A stretch of 49,670 bases of DNA from SG8-32-3 sp964514055 (lineage in GTDB: Archaea > Thermoproteota > Bathyarchaeia > Bathyarchaeales > Bathycorpusculaceae): contig CAZEPB010000013.1 of NCBI GenBank assembly GCA_964514055.1, forward strand, positions 1-49,670, given 5' to 3'. The translations under genes were made by a program, and so were the position numbers. The notes under the pieces are model-generated. The model did not search any database, was not told the origin of the DNA, and was given only the letters and a program-made list of their open reading frames with translations. Below are positions 24,749 through 33,446 of this stretch, in pieces. Numbering within the stretch: the stretch's first letter is position 1; every line of letters starts with the position of its first letter.

Positions 24749-25965
24749 TACAGCTTCTGGACTTGATATTATATTACAAGTTACATTTGTTCCTGCTGTT
24801 TTTCATTTACGTCTGGGTTTTTTTTCTCATAAAACTACACTACGCTCGAAAGTATAAGCCATACAAAGAAGCCTATGCGGCTTCTGTAAGCATCATAATA
24901 CCTGAGTATAATGAACCGCAAGCGGTTTTGACGAGAGTTCTTGAATCAATAAGAACTAACAGTGAAAGCATAGAAGAATTAATCATTGCTGTTGATAGCA
25001 GAGACGAAAAAAATCTTCAGTTTCTCAGAAATTATGAAAAAAGCTTCTCTAAACTGCACGCGATAGAAATAAAACAAAAGGGTAAACGTGCTGCGGAGGC
25101 TGTTGGAATTAAAAAAGCCAAAGGAGAAATTGTTGTGATAATGGATTCGGACACCGTTCTCTCTGATCCCAGCACCATCACAGAGTTGATTAAGCCCTTC
25201 AAAGACCCAGGGGTTGGCGGTGTAACCACTGCCCAAAGAATAAACATGAACCCGCACAATGACCTAAGAAAAAGGTTTAGTGATTGGATGGAAAATATGC
25301 GCTGCTTACTATCATTTCCAGCGATGAGCGTGAAAGGTGTTGTGGGTTGTTTACCGGGCAGATGTATTGCGTTTCGAAAAGAAACAATATTGCCACATAT
25401 AGACACAGAATTTTTAAATGAAAGGTTCCGTGGAGTACGCTGCGAAACAGGTGACGATCGCTGTTTAACTAACATCGTCCTCCGCCATGGATTCAAAACA
25501 GTTTACCAGTCAACAGCAAAAGTGTTAACAGACGTGCCCAAATCATGGAGACTCTATATTAAACAACAGTTAAGATGGATACGTTCAACAAGAAGGGAAA
25601 CCATAGCAAACTTGAAATGGATGGTTAAAAAGCCCGTTATTCTGCCACTGATATTCCTATCCGACATTTTAATCCCCATCTTTTTCGCAATAACAATCTT
25701 AAACATGTTTTTGAACCTGATTATTGCCTATGACCTCATAATGATTGTACAGGGAACCGCTCTTCAAACATTCGTGGCAGCAGCGCTTGCAAGTATGTTG
25801 GGTGCCATAATTAGTATAGGATTAAGACAGACACCGCATCTTCGGAGCAATTGGAAAGAAATTGAAATATTACCGTTATATGTGCTATGGGGAACGTTCA
25901 TACTAACCCCGCTTTGCATATACGGCTTGTTCACTATGAAAAGCCAAAAATGGATGACACGATAG
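24745..25965 (+). CDS. GT2 membrane glycosyltransferase, hyaluronan-synthase-like
   Basis: 406-residue processive-type family 2 glycosyltransferase. One N-terminal helix is followed by the catalytic domain with SIIIPEYNEP, AVDSRDEKN, MDSDT, GCLPGRCIAFRK, GDDRCLT and the QQLRW motif of chain-forming synthases, then about four C-terminal helices. This order matches hyaluronan/chitin synthases. The ATG overlaps the stop of the UDP-sugar dehydrogenase gene, which would supply the uronic-acid donor. A surface polysaccharide containing a uronic acid is a reasonable inference; the actual polymer is unknown. Confidence 0.88.
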   Translation: MIQLLDLILYYKLHLFLLFFIYVWVFFLIKLHYARKYKPYKEAYAASVSIIIPEYNEPQAVLTRVLESIRTNSESIEELIIAVDSRDEKNLQFLRNYEKSFSKLHAIEIKQKGKRAAEAVGIKKAKGEIVVIMDSDTVLSDPSTITELIKPFKDPGVGGVTTAQRINMNPHNDLRKRFSDWMENMRCLLSFPAMSVKGVVGCLPGRCIAFRKETILPHIDTEFLNERFRGVRCETGDDRCLTNIVLRHGFKTVYQSTAKVLTDVPKSWRLYIKQQLRWIRSTRRETIANLKWMVKKPVILPLIFLSDILIPIFFAITILNMFLNLIIAYDLIMIVQGTALQTFVAAALASMLGAIISIGLRQTPHLRSNWKEIEILPLYVLWGTFILTPLCIYGLFTMKSQKWMTR

Positions 25966-26019
25966 GAAGCCAAACTCAAAAGCCAACACGATCTCTCCAC
26001 GAACGCTGGGATGTCGGTA

Positions 26020-26028
26020 TTTTTATAA
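26020..26028 (+). promoter_or_regulatory. TATA box of the methylthioadenosine salvage operon
   Basis: TTTTATAAG sits about 25-30 bases before ATG 26053, so the message has almost no leader. It serves the MTAP-Apt pair. Confidence 0.65.
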
Positions 26029-26052
26029 GCGGAATCCTCGAAGTAAGTTTCC

Positions 26053-26838
26053 ATGCAAGCTGAAATCGGGATAATCGGTGGAACAGGTCTTTACGACCCG
26101 GAACTGCTCAAGAACGTTGAAGAAGTAACGGTGGACACGCCGTATGGTGCGCCTTCCGACGCGATTACAGTAGGCGAGTTGGCGGGTAGGCGTGTGGCGT
26201 TTTTGCCGCGGCACGGAAAGAAGCACACCATAAGACCAACGGATGTTAATTCGCGAGCTAACGTCTTCGCTTTGAAGAAGCTGGGCGTTCAGAGGATTCT
26301 TGCGCCTTCAGCCGTCGGCTCTTTAAAGGAAGATTACAAGCCAGGCGATGTCGTGTTTGTCGATCAGTTTATTGACCGAACCACCAAGCGGGAGCAGTCG
26401 TTTTACACGGGCAAGGAAGTGTGTCACATATCAGTGGCTGAGCCGATGTGTCCCGAACTGAGGCAGACGCTTATCGCCATAGCCAAAGACATAGGCATCC
26501 GCGCTCACGACACGGGAACTTACGTTTGCATTGAAGGACCACGCTTTTCAACTAAAGCCGAGTCGAAACTTTTCAGGAGTTGGGATGCAGACATAATAGG
26601 CATGACGCTTGTTCCCGAGTGTGTTCTGGCACGCGAAGCCGAATTGTGCTACGCTTCCATATCAACCGTTACGGATTATGACGTGTGGAAAGACCATCCA
26701 GTCTGCGCGGACGAGGTTGTAGCAACCATGAAGGCAAGCGTTGAAAAAGTCAAGCGCATAATCTTGGAAGCAGTAGAGCGTTTGCCGAAAGACCGCGGTT
26801 GTGCATGCAAAGGCGCTTTGAAGGGCGCTTTCTTATAG
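26053..26838 (+). CDS. mtnP: S-methyl-5'-thioadenosine phosphorylase
   Basis: 261-residue phosphorylase that splits methylthioadenosine into adenine and methylthioribose-1-phosphate. It shows GIIGGTGLYD, the phosphate-binding PRHGKKHTI (residues 52-60), PTDVNSRANVFALKKLGV, GTYVCIEGPRFSTKAES and GMTLVPECVLAREAEL. The TDYDVW motif provides the aspartates that favour the adenine base over hypoxanthine/guanine, hence MTAP, not PNP. The adenine phosphoribosyltransferase gene follows 12 bases later, completing salvage to AMP. Confidence 0.93.
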   Translation: MQAEIGIIGGTGLYDPELLKNVEEVTVDTPYGAPSDAITVGELAGRRVAFLPRHGKKHTIRPTDVNSRANVFALKKLGVQRILAPSAVGSLKEDYKPGDVVFVDQFIDRTTKREQSFYTGKEVCHISVAEPMCPELRQTLIAIAKDIGIRAHDTGTYVCIEGPRFSTKAESKLFRSWDADIIGMTLVPECVLAREAELCYASISTVTDYDVWKDHPVCADEVVATMKASVEKVKRIILEAVERLPKDRGCACKGALKGAFL

Positions 26839-26850
26839 GAGAAGTGAAAA

Positions 26851-27399
26851 ATGGGCGAAGTTGAAAAGTGCAAATTAGATCTAAAATCGAAAATACGAAG
26901 AATACCCGAGTTTAAAGGCGTGGTTTTCTGGGACATCACCCCGCTTCTGAAGGACAAAAAATGCTTCAGAGAATGCATCAGATTAATGGCTGACCATTAC
27001 AGAGGTAAGGACATAGACGTTATAGTGTCGAATGAGGCTAGAGGCTTCATCGTAGGCGCCGCATTAGCCTATGAGCTCGGGGTCGGGTTTGTTCCAGTAA
27101 GGAAGAAGGGGAAACTGCCTTTCAAGTGTGTGGACTTGACTTACAAGAAGGAGTATGAGTGCGACACGATAGAGATTCACGAAGACGCCATTGAGCAAGG
27201 TCAAAAAGTTTTGTTAATTGACGATTTGCTGGCGACAGGCGGCACCATCAAGGCGAACATTGACTTGGTTGAGAAGCTGGGCGGAGAAGTAGCAGGCATA
27301 GGCTTTCTTATAGAACTCGGCTATCTTGACGGGAGAAAAGCCATCGGAGACAAATACGACGTGTTCTCAATCATACAATACAAGGACACTAACGGCTGA
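26851..27399 (+). CDS. apt: adenine phosphoribosyltransferase
   Basis: 182-residue type I phosphoribosyltransferase making AMP from adenine and PRPP. It has the family start GVVFWDITPLLKD, SNEARGFIVGAALAYELGVGFVPVRKKGKLP and the PRPP loop VLLIDDLLATGGTIKA. It is co-transcribed with mtnP (12-base gap, GGAG-type ribosome site). Together they recycle the methylthioadenosine released by polyamine and other SAM-dependent reactions. The PRPP synthetase gene is on the same window at 41.6 kb. Confidence 0.95.
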   Translation: MGEVEKCKLDLKSKIRRIPEFKGVVFWDITPLLKDKKCFRECIRLMADHYRGKDIDVIVSNEARGFIVGAALAYELGVGFVPVRKKGKLPFKCVDLTYKKEYECDTIEIHEDAIEQGQKVLLIDDLLATGGTIKANIDLVEKLGGEVAGIGFLIELGYLDGRKAIGDKYDVFSIIQYKDTNG

Positions 27400-27594
27400 G
27401 TTTTTCTCAGGTCTAAAACCAGCCGCGAAATTGACAATTTGCTGCGAAAGCGTCCACAGCAACGTCTCCGAATTTCAGGTGGTTTAATAAAAAACGCCCT
27501 TTTGCAAGAGAGAAAAAACGCTGAGGCAACGTCCTTTGGCACACGAAAGCTTTTGTGCTATCAAATCATTATATCCAGAGTAAGGTTATGTCTA

Positions 27595-27936
27595 ATGAAG
27601 CCAGAACAAGCAAAAATCGCAGCTAAAGCATTGAACGAACTAAGTGAAAGCTACGTCGACCTGCTTGGCGCAGTAAAAGGGACTACAAACGCGGCTGAGG
27701 CTGCAAAAAAACTGTGGCGAGAAGGCAACAAGTCGAGGCTCATAAAAATCGGAGTGTCTTTGATAGTTTTTCCAGAACCTACACCGATAAGCGAAACCAT
27801 AGGCGCGTGTTTCATAGCTGCTGGCGCGGTTCAAAAAGGCATCCGAAGCAGGGCTATCTATATTGAAGACATAACCAAGACTTTCAAAAACACGTTAAAA
27901 GACGTGTTGGAAACCAACCAGTGTTTGCGGGTTTGA
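27595..27936 (+). CDS. conserved-looking archaeal protein, 113 residues
   Basis: The frame is open from 27439, but its first 52 codons look non-coding. ATG 27595 is chosen because a TATA box (ATTATAT, about 27568-27574) lies about 25 bases before it, giving a leaderless message. The protein has a helical N-terminus (EQAKIAAKALNELSESYVDLL), a hydrophobic strand LIKIGVSLIVFPEPTPISETIGACFIAAGAV and a C-terminal helix. I do not know the family. It follows apt by 195 bases and is probably independent. Confidence 0.7.
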   Translation: MKPEQAKIAAKALNELSESYVDLLGAVKGTTNAAEAAKKLWREGNKSRLIKIGVSLIVFPEPTPISETIGACFIAAGAVQKGIRSRAIYIEDITKTFKNTLKDVLETNQCLRV

Positions 27937-27986
27937 CAGAAATTACCCTTTTGTGATGGATAACAAAATGGTGGGAAAAGAGTAGG

Positions 27987-28388
27987 TTACTTTGCCAGCG
28001 TCGGCATGAACCGTGTTTTCTTTTGGAATTGTATTGATCCTGCTTCGACGTTAATGTGTGGTGCAGTGCGTGTCCCGATTTTCTGGCATAACAGGTTCAG
28101 TGAGTTTTCGGTGAAGTTCAGCATTGTTTGCCCTTCGGTTGTGAGTTTGTAGACTTTTCTCGGCCTCTCCGTTTTCATGTTCCATTCGCTGTTGACATAG
28201 CCCTTCTTCTCAAGCGACGCTAACAACGGATAAATCGTGCTCGGACCAAAATAGACGCCGAAGCTTTTGCGTATCTTCGTGATGATCTGATAGCCGTGCA
28301 TAGGCTGACCATTAAGAAACTGCAGAACAATAAGATCCAGTAGTCCTTTTGCCAGTTTGGCTTGAACTTCTTTTTGTATATTGCCCAT
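27987..28388 (-). CDS. PadR-family transcriptional regulator
   Basis: 133-residue winged-helix regulator with the PadR signature GLLDLIVLQFLNGQPMHGYQIITKI, FGPSTIYPLLASLEKKGYV and RPRKVYKLTTEGQTML. The C-terminal part, used for dimerisation, is short. Such proteins usually repress their own or neighbouring genes. A symmetric site overlapping its likely promoter (28440-28468) fits self-control. Candidate targets are the genes at 28650 or 27595. Confidence 0.92.
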   Translation of the reverse strand: MGNIQKEVQAKLAKGLLDLIVLQFLNGQPMHGYQIITKIRKSFGVYFGPSTIYPLLASLEKKGYVNSEWNMKTERPRKVYKLTTEGQTMLNFTENSLNLLCQKIGTRTAPHINVEAGSIQFQKKTRFMPTLAK

Positions 28389-28439
28389 TTTTTTTCATTC
28401 CTTTTTGTGTTCAACAGTTTGAGGCGCTGTATCTCGAGT

Positions 28440-28468
28440 CTTTATACAACATAAACCGTGATATAAAG
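28440..28468. promoter_or_regulatory. dyad over the padR promoter, candidate operator
   Basis: CTTTATA (28440-28446) and TATAAAG (28462-28468) form a perfect 7-base inverted repeat with 15 bases between. It lies 52-80 bases upstream of the PadR start and overlaps TATA-like sequence on both strands. Symmetry and position suggest the PadR binding site. Confidence 0.45.
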
Positions 28469-28649
28469 GTTCATGCATACCATAGGCATATCCACGTGTA
28501 CACAAGAAAGACAGGGCAACACTAAACGCAGACTACAACATGCAACATCATAAATAAAGCCATATTTTGCCCGTTAACAACCGTCGCAAAACAACTGTTC
28601 AACACATATACCAAAAACTGGTATTTTCACGGAAAAGTGGTGACTTCAC

Positions 28650-29033
28650 TTATAAAGTCTGTTGCAGGAAAGCGCGCAGGCTGACTACGTACTCCTTAAA
28701 ATCAACGTCGCCTTTTTTAGGGAAGAACACGAATTCCCGAATCCTATTGTGGAGCGCTTTGATTATCCTGATTTCGATCAGTTTTGCCCCGACTCCGAAC
28801 ATCTGCTTAATTGCATCTGAGAAGCCCGCGATTTTGTCTGGGATTTCTTGTTTTTTGATCTTGAAAGCGTTTTCTAAGTGGAGGTAAACGGCTTCCGTGT
28901 CCAAGTTGTTAAATGAAGATAAGCTTTCTTCGACGGCTTCAATTATGGCGACATGGAATTTATCTTCGGTTGGTTGTTTTTTTCTGCTAAGTTGCAGTGT
29001 GCAGGTTGTGTTTCGTTTTGCTGCGTTTGTCAT
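28650..29033 (-). CDS. small helical archaeal protein, NitrOD5-like (tentative)
   Basis: 127-residue soluble protein. After a polar N-terminus it has a single helical domain: FHVAIIEAVEESLSSFNNLDTEAVYLHLENAF, EIPDKIAGFSDAIKQMFGVGAKLIEIRIIKALHNRI. This resembles the small output domain found at the ends of archaeal regulatory proteins (I recall it as NitrOD5); the name is tentative. It may sense or bridge to transcription factors. AATATATCGA repeats lie about 100 bases upstream. Confidence 0.7.
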   Translation of the reverse strand: MTNAAKRNTTCTLQLSRKKQPTEDKFHVAIIEAVEESLSSFNNLDTEAVYLHLENAFKIKKQEIPDKIAGFSDAIKQMFGVGAKLIEIRIIKALHNRIREFVFFPKKGDVDFKEYVVSLRAFLQQTL

Positions 29034-29129
29034 TTGTTTCGACCTTTGTGTAGTTGTGTATAACTGTTGATTTGTATTACTTGACTACATCTTACGTCGC
29101 AAGATTTAATATATAGCTTGTTTTACCTT

Positions 29130-29156
29130 TCGATATATTCCAAAAATCGATATATT
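29130..29156. repeat. two direct repeats TCGATATATT, 17 bases apart
   Basis: Identical 10-base copies at 29130-29139 and 29147-29156, just upstream of an AT-rich TTAATATATA stretch that could be the TATA box of the leftward gene at 28650. The near two-turn spacing would put both on one face of the helix, as for a dimeric regulator. Confidence 0.4.
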
Positions 29157-29244
29157 ACCTCCAAAAGACATATCCAAGCTTTAGCCGTCCCAAGCACCCT
29201 TTCAGAAGCCCACGAATGTGTCGAGAAGCAGGTAGATTTAGAGG

Positions 29245-30738
29245 TTATGGCTGGCGGTCTGCTGTCAACTCTTTTCCTATGCGTATTACTTCTCTTACCA
29301 GAATGTCAAAGTCTTCACGGCAACTACGGTGATTGGTATTTGCTGCACGCAAAACATACTTGCCCTTAATGACAGTCCCACTTAAAACAGCTACGCCTTG
29401 CTCCTGCAACTCAACGACAATGTTCTTGTTAATTTTATCCATTGCTGCATCATCCACTTCGGGGGCAACATAACGGAAGCATACAACATTAAGCGTGACT
29501 GGAGCAGAAAGTTCCAGTTCTGGCGAAGCAGTCACCAGTTCACCTAAGTAAACAGCTTGGTCGATATTCTTTTGAATCACCCGCGCATACTTACGGCTGC
29601 CATGCTCTTTGATGGACATCCAAGCTTTAAGCGCTCGAAAACCACGTGAAAGCTGGAAGCTATAATCGCTGAACCAAGGCAAATCAACCCCGCTCAAGCC
29701 GCGCTCACCTTCTCCGTGAGCAAGGTAATCAGGTGTTAAAGAGAAAGCTTTACGATGCTGCGCTTCGTGTCGCACAAGTATGCAGCCGATTTCGTATGGC
29801 ATGTACATCCACTTGTGTAAGTCTAGCGCCAGCGAGTCAGCTTTTTCTAATCCAACTACTTTGTTCCTTGCTTTAGGCGATAAGGCAGCCCATGCACCGA
29901 ACGCTCCGTCAACATGCAGCCAGAGATTTTCCTGCTGACAAAGATTAGCAAGCGCATCCAAGTCGTCGATGCCTCCTGTGTTAGTTGTTCCCACCTCTCC
30001 AACGACGCAGAAGGGCAAATAGTCGTCTTCACGGTCGTTGTCGATGGCTGCTTTCAACGCTTGCAAGTCAATTTGAAAGTAATCGTTGACAGGCAAAAGG
30101 CGGAGCGCCTCGCTGCCCAGTCCAAGTAATTCAACTGCCTTCTGGATTGAGCTGTGAGCTTCTTGGGACGCGTAAAGCACCATTTTTTGAGGTGTAGATT
30201 GGAGACCGTTGCGGCGAATGTTGCAATCGGCTTTTGCGTTTCGGGCGACCGTTAATCCTATTATGTTTGCAGCTGAGCAACCACTGGTCAACACGCCACT
30301 AGCTAATGCGGGATACCCTAACATTTCTTTGATCCAGTCAATCACCTGTTTCTCAACGTGGTTAGCAACGTGATTAGCGCCACCACCCGTGTTTGTGTTC
30401 ATGGTGGCTGCCAGCAGTTCGGCGAAGGCACCCATTACAGTTCCCGTTCCCAGTATCCAACCCCAGAAACGAGGGTGAATGTTCCCCATGGGATAGGGCA
30501 ACACGTTTTCCACAAACTCGTCGTAAATCTCTTCTGGTGGCTGAGGGTCATGTGGAACAGGGCTGCTGAAGTGAGCTTTGGTTCGTTCTGGGACGTGCTG
30601 CCAGACAGGGCGTTCTCGAACTGCTTTCATATAATCCAGCATGTCGTCAAGCATTTTGTGACCTAGCTTTCGCATAGCTTTCCAGTCGTCGGGGTCAAGT
30701 GTTTCCTCAACCGCAACAGTTTCATTTTCTCGCTTCAC
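29245..30738 (-). CDS. group II PLP-dependent amino acid decarboxylase
   Basis: 497-residue pyridoxal-phosphate enzyme of the aromatic amino acid/glutamate decarboxylase group. It shows HPRFWGWILGTGTVMGAFAELLAA, TSGCSAANIIGL, the cofactor-contacting HVDGAFGAW and the lysine that binds PLP in DLHKWMYMPYEIG. The C-terminal domain is complete. The substrate cannot be fixed from sequence; AADC-type is more likely than glutamate by overall pattern. The start is GTG 30738. The gene stands alone, between the small regulator-like gene and a divergent YdeI-like gene. Confidence 0.92.
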   Translation of the reverse strand: MKRENETVAVEETLDPDDWKAMRKLGHKMLDDMLDYMKAVRERPVWQHVPERTKAHFSSPVPHDPQPPEEIYDEFVENVLPYPMGNIHPRFWGWILGTGTVMGAFAELLAATMNTNTGGGANHVANHVEKQVIDWIKEMLGYPALASGVLTSGCSAANIIGLTVARNAKADCNIRRNGLQSTPQKMVLYASQEAHSSIQKAVELLGLGSEALRLLPVNDYFQIDLQALKAAIDNDREDDYLPFCVVGEVGTTNTGGIDDLDALANLCQQENLWLHVDGAFGAWAALSPKARNKVVGLEKADSLALDLHKWMYMPYEIGCILVRHEAQHRKAFSLTPDYLAHGEGERGLSGVDLPWFSDYSFQLSRGFRALKAWMSIKEHGSRKYARVIQKNIDQAVYLGELVTASPELELSAPVTLNVVCFRYVAPEVDDAAMDKINKNIVVELQEQGVAVLSGTVIKGKYVLRAANTNHRSCREDFDILVREVIRIGKELTADRQP

Positions 30739-30937
30739 AGATGTCTACCTCTCTTCATTTTCCTGTTTACGATGGATTTGTTGTCCTCATAACTAAACCT
30801 TGTGACTATCACGCTAATGTTACAGTCTCGATACAGGGCAAAAGGAGAACCCGCATAAATTTACTTTTGTCTATTATTCAAAAATGCCGAGGGGTAGCTT
30901 CACACTGTCGTTTCATTTTTTTGTGATGTTTTTTCGT

Positions 30938-30950
30938 GCTAAATTTATAG
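30938..30950 (+). promoter_or_regulatory. TATA box for the YdeI-like gene
   Basis: CTAAATTTATAGC lies 23-35 bases before ATG 30973, so transcription would begin at or within a few bases of the start codon (leaderless). Confidence 0.6.
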
Positions 30951-30972
30951 CCTAAACCGTCAATATGTCATT

Positions 30973-31542
30973 ATGGATAATGCCCTCTATTTTAAAGATA
31001 GAAAAGAATGGAGAAGTTGGCTTGAAAAGAATTATGATAAAGAAAGTCATGTTTGGTTAGCGCTTTATAAGAAGGGTTCTGGAAAAAAAGGAATAACTTT
31101 GGAAGAAGCTGTGGAGGAAGCCATGTGCTTCGGCTGGATAGATAGTAAGCTGAAGAGCATTAACGCTGAAAAATTTATTCTCAGGTTTTCTCCGCGAAAG
31201 ATGAACAGCGTTTGGTCGAAGATTAACAAAGAAAGAGCTGAGAGACTGATTAAATCTGGAAGAATGACTGACGCTGGATTAGTTAAGATTGAAGCGGCAA
31301 AGAAATCTGGCTGGTGGGACAAGGCTTACACGAACAAAATCATGGATGAAATTCCTGCTGATTTAGAGCAAGCACTTAAAACGGAAAAGAGAGCTTGGGA
31401 AAACTTTCAGAAATTCGCCAACAGCTACAGAAACATGTACGTTGGCTGGGTTAACGGCGCAAAGACCGCCGAAACAAGACAGAAAAGAATCCGAAAAGTT
31501 GTTGAACAAGCAATCAAAAACAGAAAACTAATCTCCCTGTAA
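30973..31542 (+). CDS. YdeI/OmpD-associated family protein
   Basis: 189-residue protein of the YdeI family. The full pattern is present: ALYFKDRKEWRSWLEKNYDKESHVWLALYKKG, LEEAVEEAMCFGWIDSKLK, RFSPRKMNSVWSKINKERAERLI, then a helical C-terminus ending in TRQKRIRKVVEQAI. The family is widespread and has been linked to stress and peptide resistance in bacteria; its biochemical role is not established. Likely transferred from bacteria, but composition is not unusual. Confidence 0.92.
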   Translation: MDNALYFKDRKEWRSWLEKNYDKESHVWLALYKKGSGKKGITLEEAVEEAMCFGWIDSKLKSINAEKFILRFSPRKMNSVWSKINKERAERLIKSGRMTDAGLVKIEAAKKSGWWDKAYTNKIMDEIPADLEQALKTEKRAWENFQKFANSYRNMYVGWVNGAKTAETRQKRIRKVVEQAIKNRKLISL

Positions 31543-31574
31543 CAACTAAAGAACCACCACAATTATGGCTAATG

Positions 31575-31602
31575 TGCCGAGGGGCAGGTTTGAACCCGAG
31601 AC
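31575..31602 (-). pseudogene. tRNA-Phe-like 3' fragment
   Basis: A 28-base stretch matches the 3' end of the tRNA-Phe gene at 33447 at 24 positions without gaps and in the same orientation. It covers the 3' acceptor strand and T-arm. The T-stem pairing is lost and no 5' half is found nearby, so it is not a working tRNA. It may be the far att copy of an old integration or a tRNA relic. It lies within the open frame upstream of sfsA, which argues against a start there. Confidence 0.6.
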
Positions 31603-31696
31603 GAATGGAGATACCACCCGCAAAATCCACTTTTGCTTGTGCTTTCTACGCCTGAAATGTGGGACATACTTTTTAGCCTACCTTTATTTCCATTAT

Positions 31697-32440
31697 ATGA
31701 ACCGCTGTTTGTGCGGCTGGGAAAGAAAGAATTTGGTTAGCTTCATAAAAATAGAAGGAAGAACCCTTAGGGGCGTTTTTCAAGAGAGACCAAACCGTTT
31801 CTCAGCCCTCGTAAAAGTCAAAGACAAGATTTTGTTAACTTTTTTGCCTAACCCGGGTAGAATGCACGAACTCTTGATTCCAGGAACCGAAGTTATTCTT
31901 AGAGAGGTATTGAAAGACACCAGAAAAACTAATTATGATTTGATCGGAGTCTCTCATAACGGTCAGTGGGTGTCTGTTGATTCTCGGGTGCCCAACAAAC
32001 TGGTTTTAGAAGCCCTGAGAAAACAAGACATAAAAGAACTTTCAGAATACAGCGTAATAAAGCCAGAATACGGCTATGGACATACTAGATTCGACTTCTT
32101 CTTGACCAACGAACGCGAAAGCTGCTTGTTAGAAGTAAAGTCAGCCACCTTGGTAAAAGACGGTGTAGCCATGTTTCCTGACGCCGTGACCGAGAGGGGA
32201 AAAAGACACGTAAACGATTTGGTGAAAGCCAAAAAAGAAGGGTACAGAGCATGCGTACTTTTTCTTGTTCAAAGAACTGATGCCTACTCATTTGCTCCCG
32301 ACGATGAAACCGATCCGAAATTTGGAAAAGCTCTGCGAAACGCTGCTGCAGAAGGAGTTGAAATTTACGCCTACAAAATGGAGATATCCATCAATTTTTC
32401 CCTTCTTTCCCTTTCTTCCAGATTGAAGGTTAACCTTTAA
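31697..32440 (+). CDS. sfsA: SfsA family nuclease-like protein
   Basis: 247-residue SfsA protein, a nucleic-acid-binding protein with a PD-(D/E)XK nuclease-like C-terminal domain. Landmarks: RGVFQERPNRFSALVKV, LPNPGRMHELLIPGTEV, FDFFLTNERESCLLEVKSATLVKDGVAMFPDAVTERGKRHVNDLV (E-x-K core) and VLFLVQRTDAYSFAPDDETDP. The frame is open from 31565, but that part overlaps a tRNA relic. ATG 31697 is chosen; TTG 31733 is another option, closer to the start of typical members. Confidence 0.9.
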   Translation: MNRCLCGWERKNLVSFIKIEGRTLRGVFQERPNRFSALVKVKDKILLTFLPNPGRMHELLIPGTEVILREVLKDTRKTNYDLIGVSHNGQWVSVDSRVPNKLVLEALRKQDIKELSEYSVIKPEYGYGHTRFDFFLTNERESCLLEVKSATLVKDGVAMFPDAVTERGKRHVNDLVKAKKEGYRACVLFLVQRTDAYSFAPDDETDPKFGKALRNAAAEGVEIYAYKMEISINFSLLSLSSRLKVNL

Positions 32441-32561
32441 GGCTCCTGCGGCACAAATTCACGTACCAAGCATTGAATATTGGTTCGCAAAGATGGAATA
32501 TCACAGGACAAAAAAATACTTCACGTCATCAAATTGCTGGGGCGCACGCGGTTAAACGTTT

Positions 32562-33299
32562 TCAAAACTGTTTTACTTTCTCTGCTGTTATAGCATCAAG
32601 CACTAATGTTTTTTCTTCTCCCGTTTTCACCCATCTGAACAAAAGCTTGTATCTAGGGCAGTAAATTACTGAGCGCTCGGTTACCTCAAAAATTTCTTCA
32701 ACAATTGTGCTTATGTCTTTTGGACGCTTAGCTATTCTGTCCCTGACGAAGTTTACATCTGCATTTTCAGGAATTTCTTCTATCCTAAATTCCGCGATTA
32801 CCTTTTTAGGTTTCTTCTCTGAAGGCGCAAAAGGCATATTCTCATCAGTATAATCTTGACCGTTCTTGTCCAGAATTAGAAACGCTTTTGCCTCGTTAAT
32901 CAGGCGCTCTTCCGCATGTAGCTTGACGATTCTGTTTGACTTGGAAGTTTCAGGCACGTACTTATTGGGGCGCAGAATAACTTCCCTAACTCCTTCGGGT
33001 ACTTTGACTTTGTAAGTGCGTTTGCGGAGATAGTCGATGAAGTATTTTCCACTTATGATTATGTACGGTTCATAATACTTTTCCAACGAAACAAACTGAA
33101 TATCTTCTAACTTTGGCTGAAACCAGTAAAAAGCAAATTTGGTGAAAAGTTGTTTCTTGAGTTTTTCGCAAGCAACCTTTATCAGCTCTGGATCGACAAG
33201 TGTTTTATAAACAATAGTCTTTCTTCTAACAATTTTTTCTTTGGTGGAAGGAGTTTCGGCTGAGATTACCACTGGTTCAGCACTGACTGTTTCAGTCAA
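32562..33299 (-). CDS. uncharacterised archaeal protein, 245 residues
   Basis: Soluble protein with a disordered Thr/Pro/Glu-rich N-terminus (about residues 1-25) and a mixed alpha/beta body. It includes FAFYWFQPKLEDIQFVSLEKYYEPYIIISGKY, a VREVILRPNKYVPE loop and a C-terminal segment RSVIYCPRYKLLFRWVKTGEEKTLVLDAITAE. The last part resembles membrane- or cell-division-associated archaeal proteins of unknown role, but I cannot name a family. The start is TTG 33299. It lies just upstream of tRNA-Phe. Confidence 0.75.
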   Translation of the reverse strand: MTETVSAEPVVISAETPSTKEKIVRRKTIVYKTLVDPELIKVACEKLKKQLFTKFAFYWFQPKLEDIQFVSLEKYYEPYIIISGKYFIDYLRKRTYKVKVPEGVREVILRPNKYVPETSKSNRIVKLHAEERLINEAKAFLILDKNGQDYTDENMPFAPSEKKPKKVIAEFRIEEIPENADVNFVRDRIAKRPKDISTIVEEIFEVTERSVIYCPRYKLLFRWVKTGEEKTLVLDAITAEKVKQF

Positions 33300-33446
33300 G
33301 GTTAACAGCCCCCGTATTTTTGTCGGTTAATTGTAATAGCTCTTGTGAATCTGAAAAATGAATCCTTGTTAAATGTGCTTCCCATTAGCGTGCGCACTAA
33401 TTCCTAAGTCTATAATAAGCCTGAGTTTTTTTAAAAGAAAGTCGAA

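Noticed and set aside
27439..27594. Extended N-terminus of the protein at 27595
   Set aside because: The sequence is unlike the rest and a TATA box lies inside it, right where a leaderless start at 27595 needs it.
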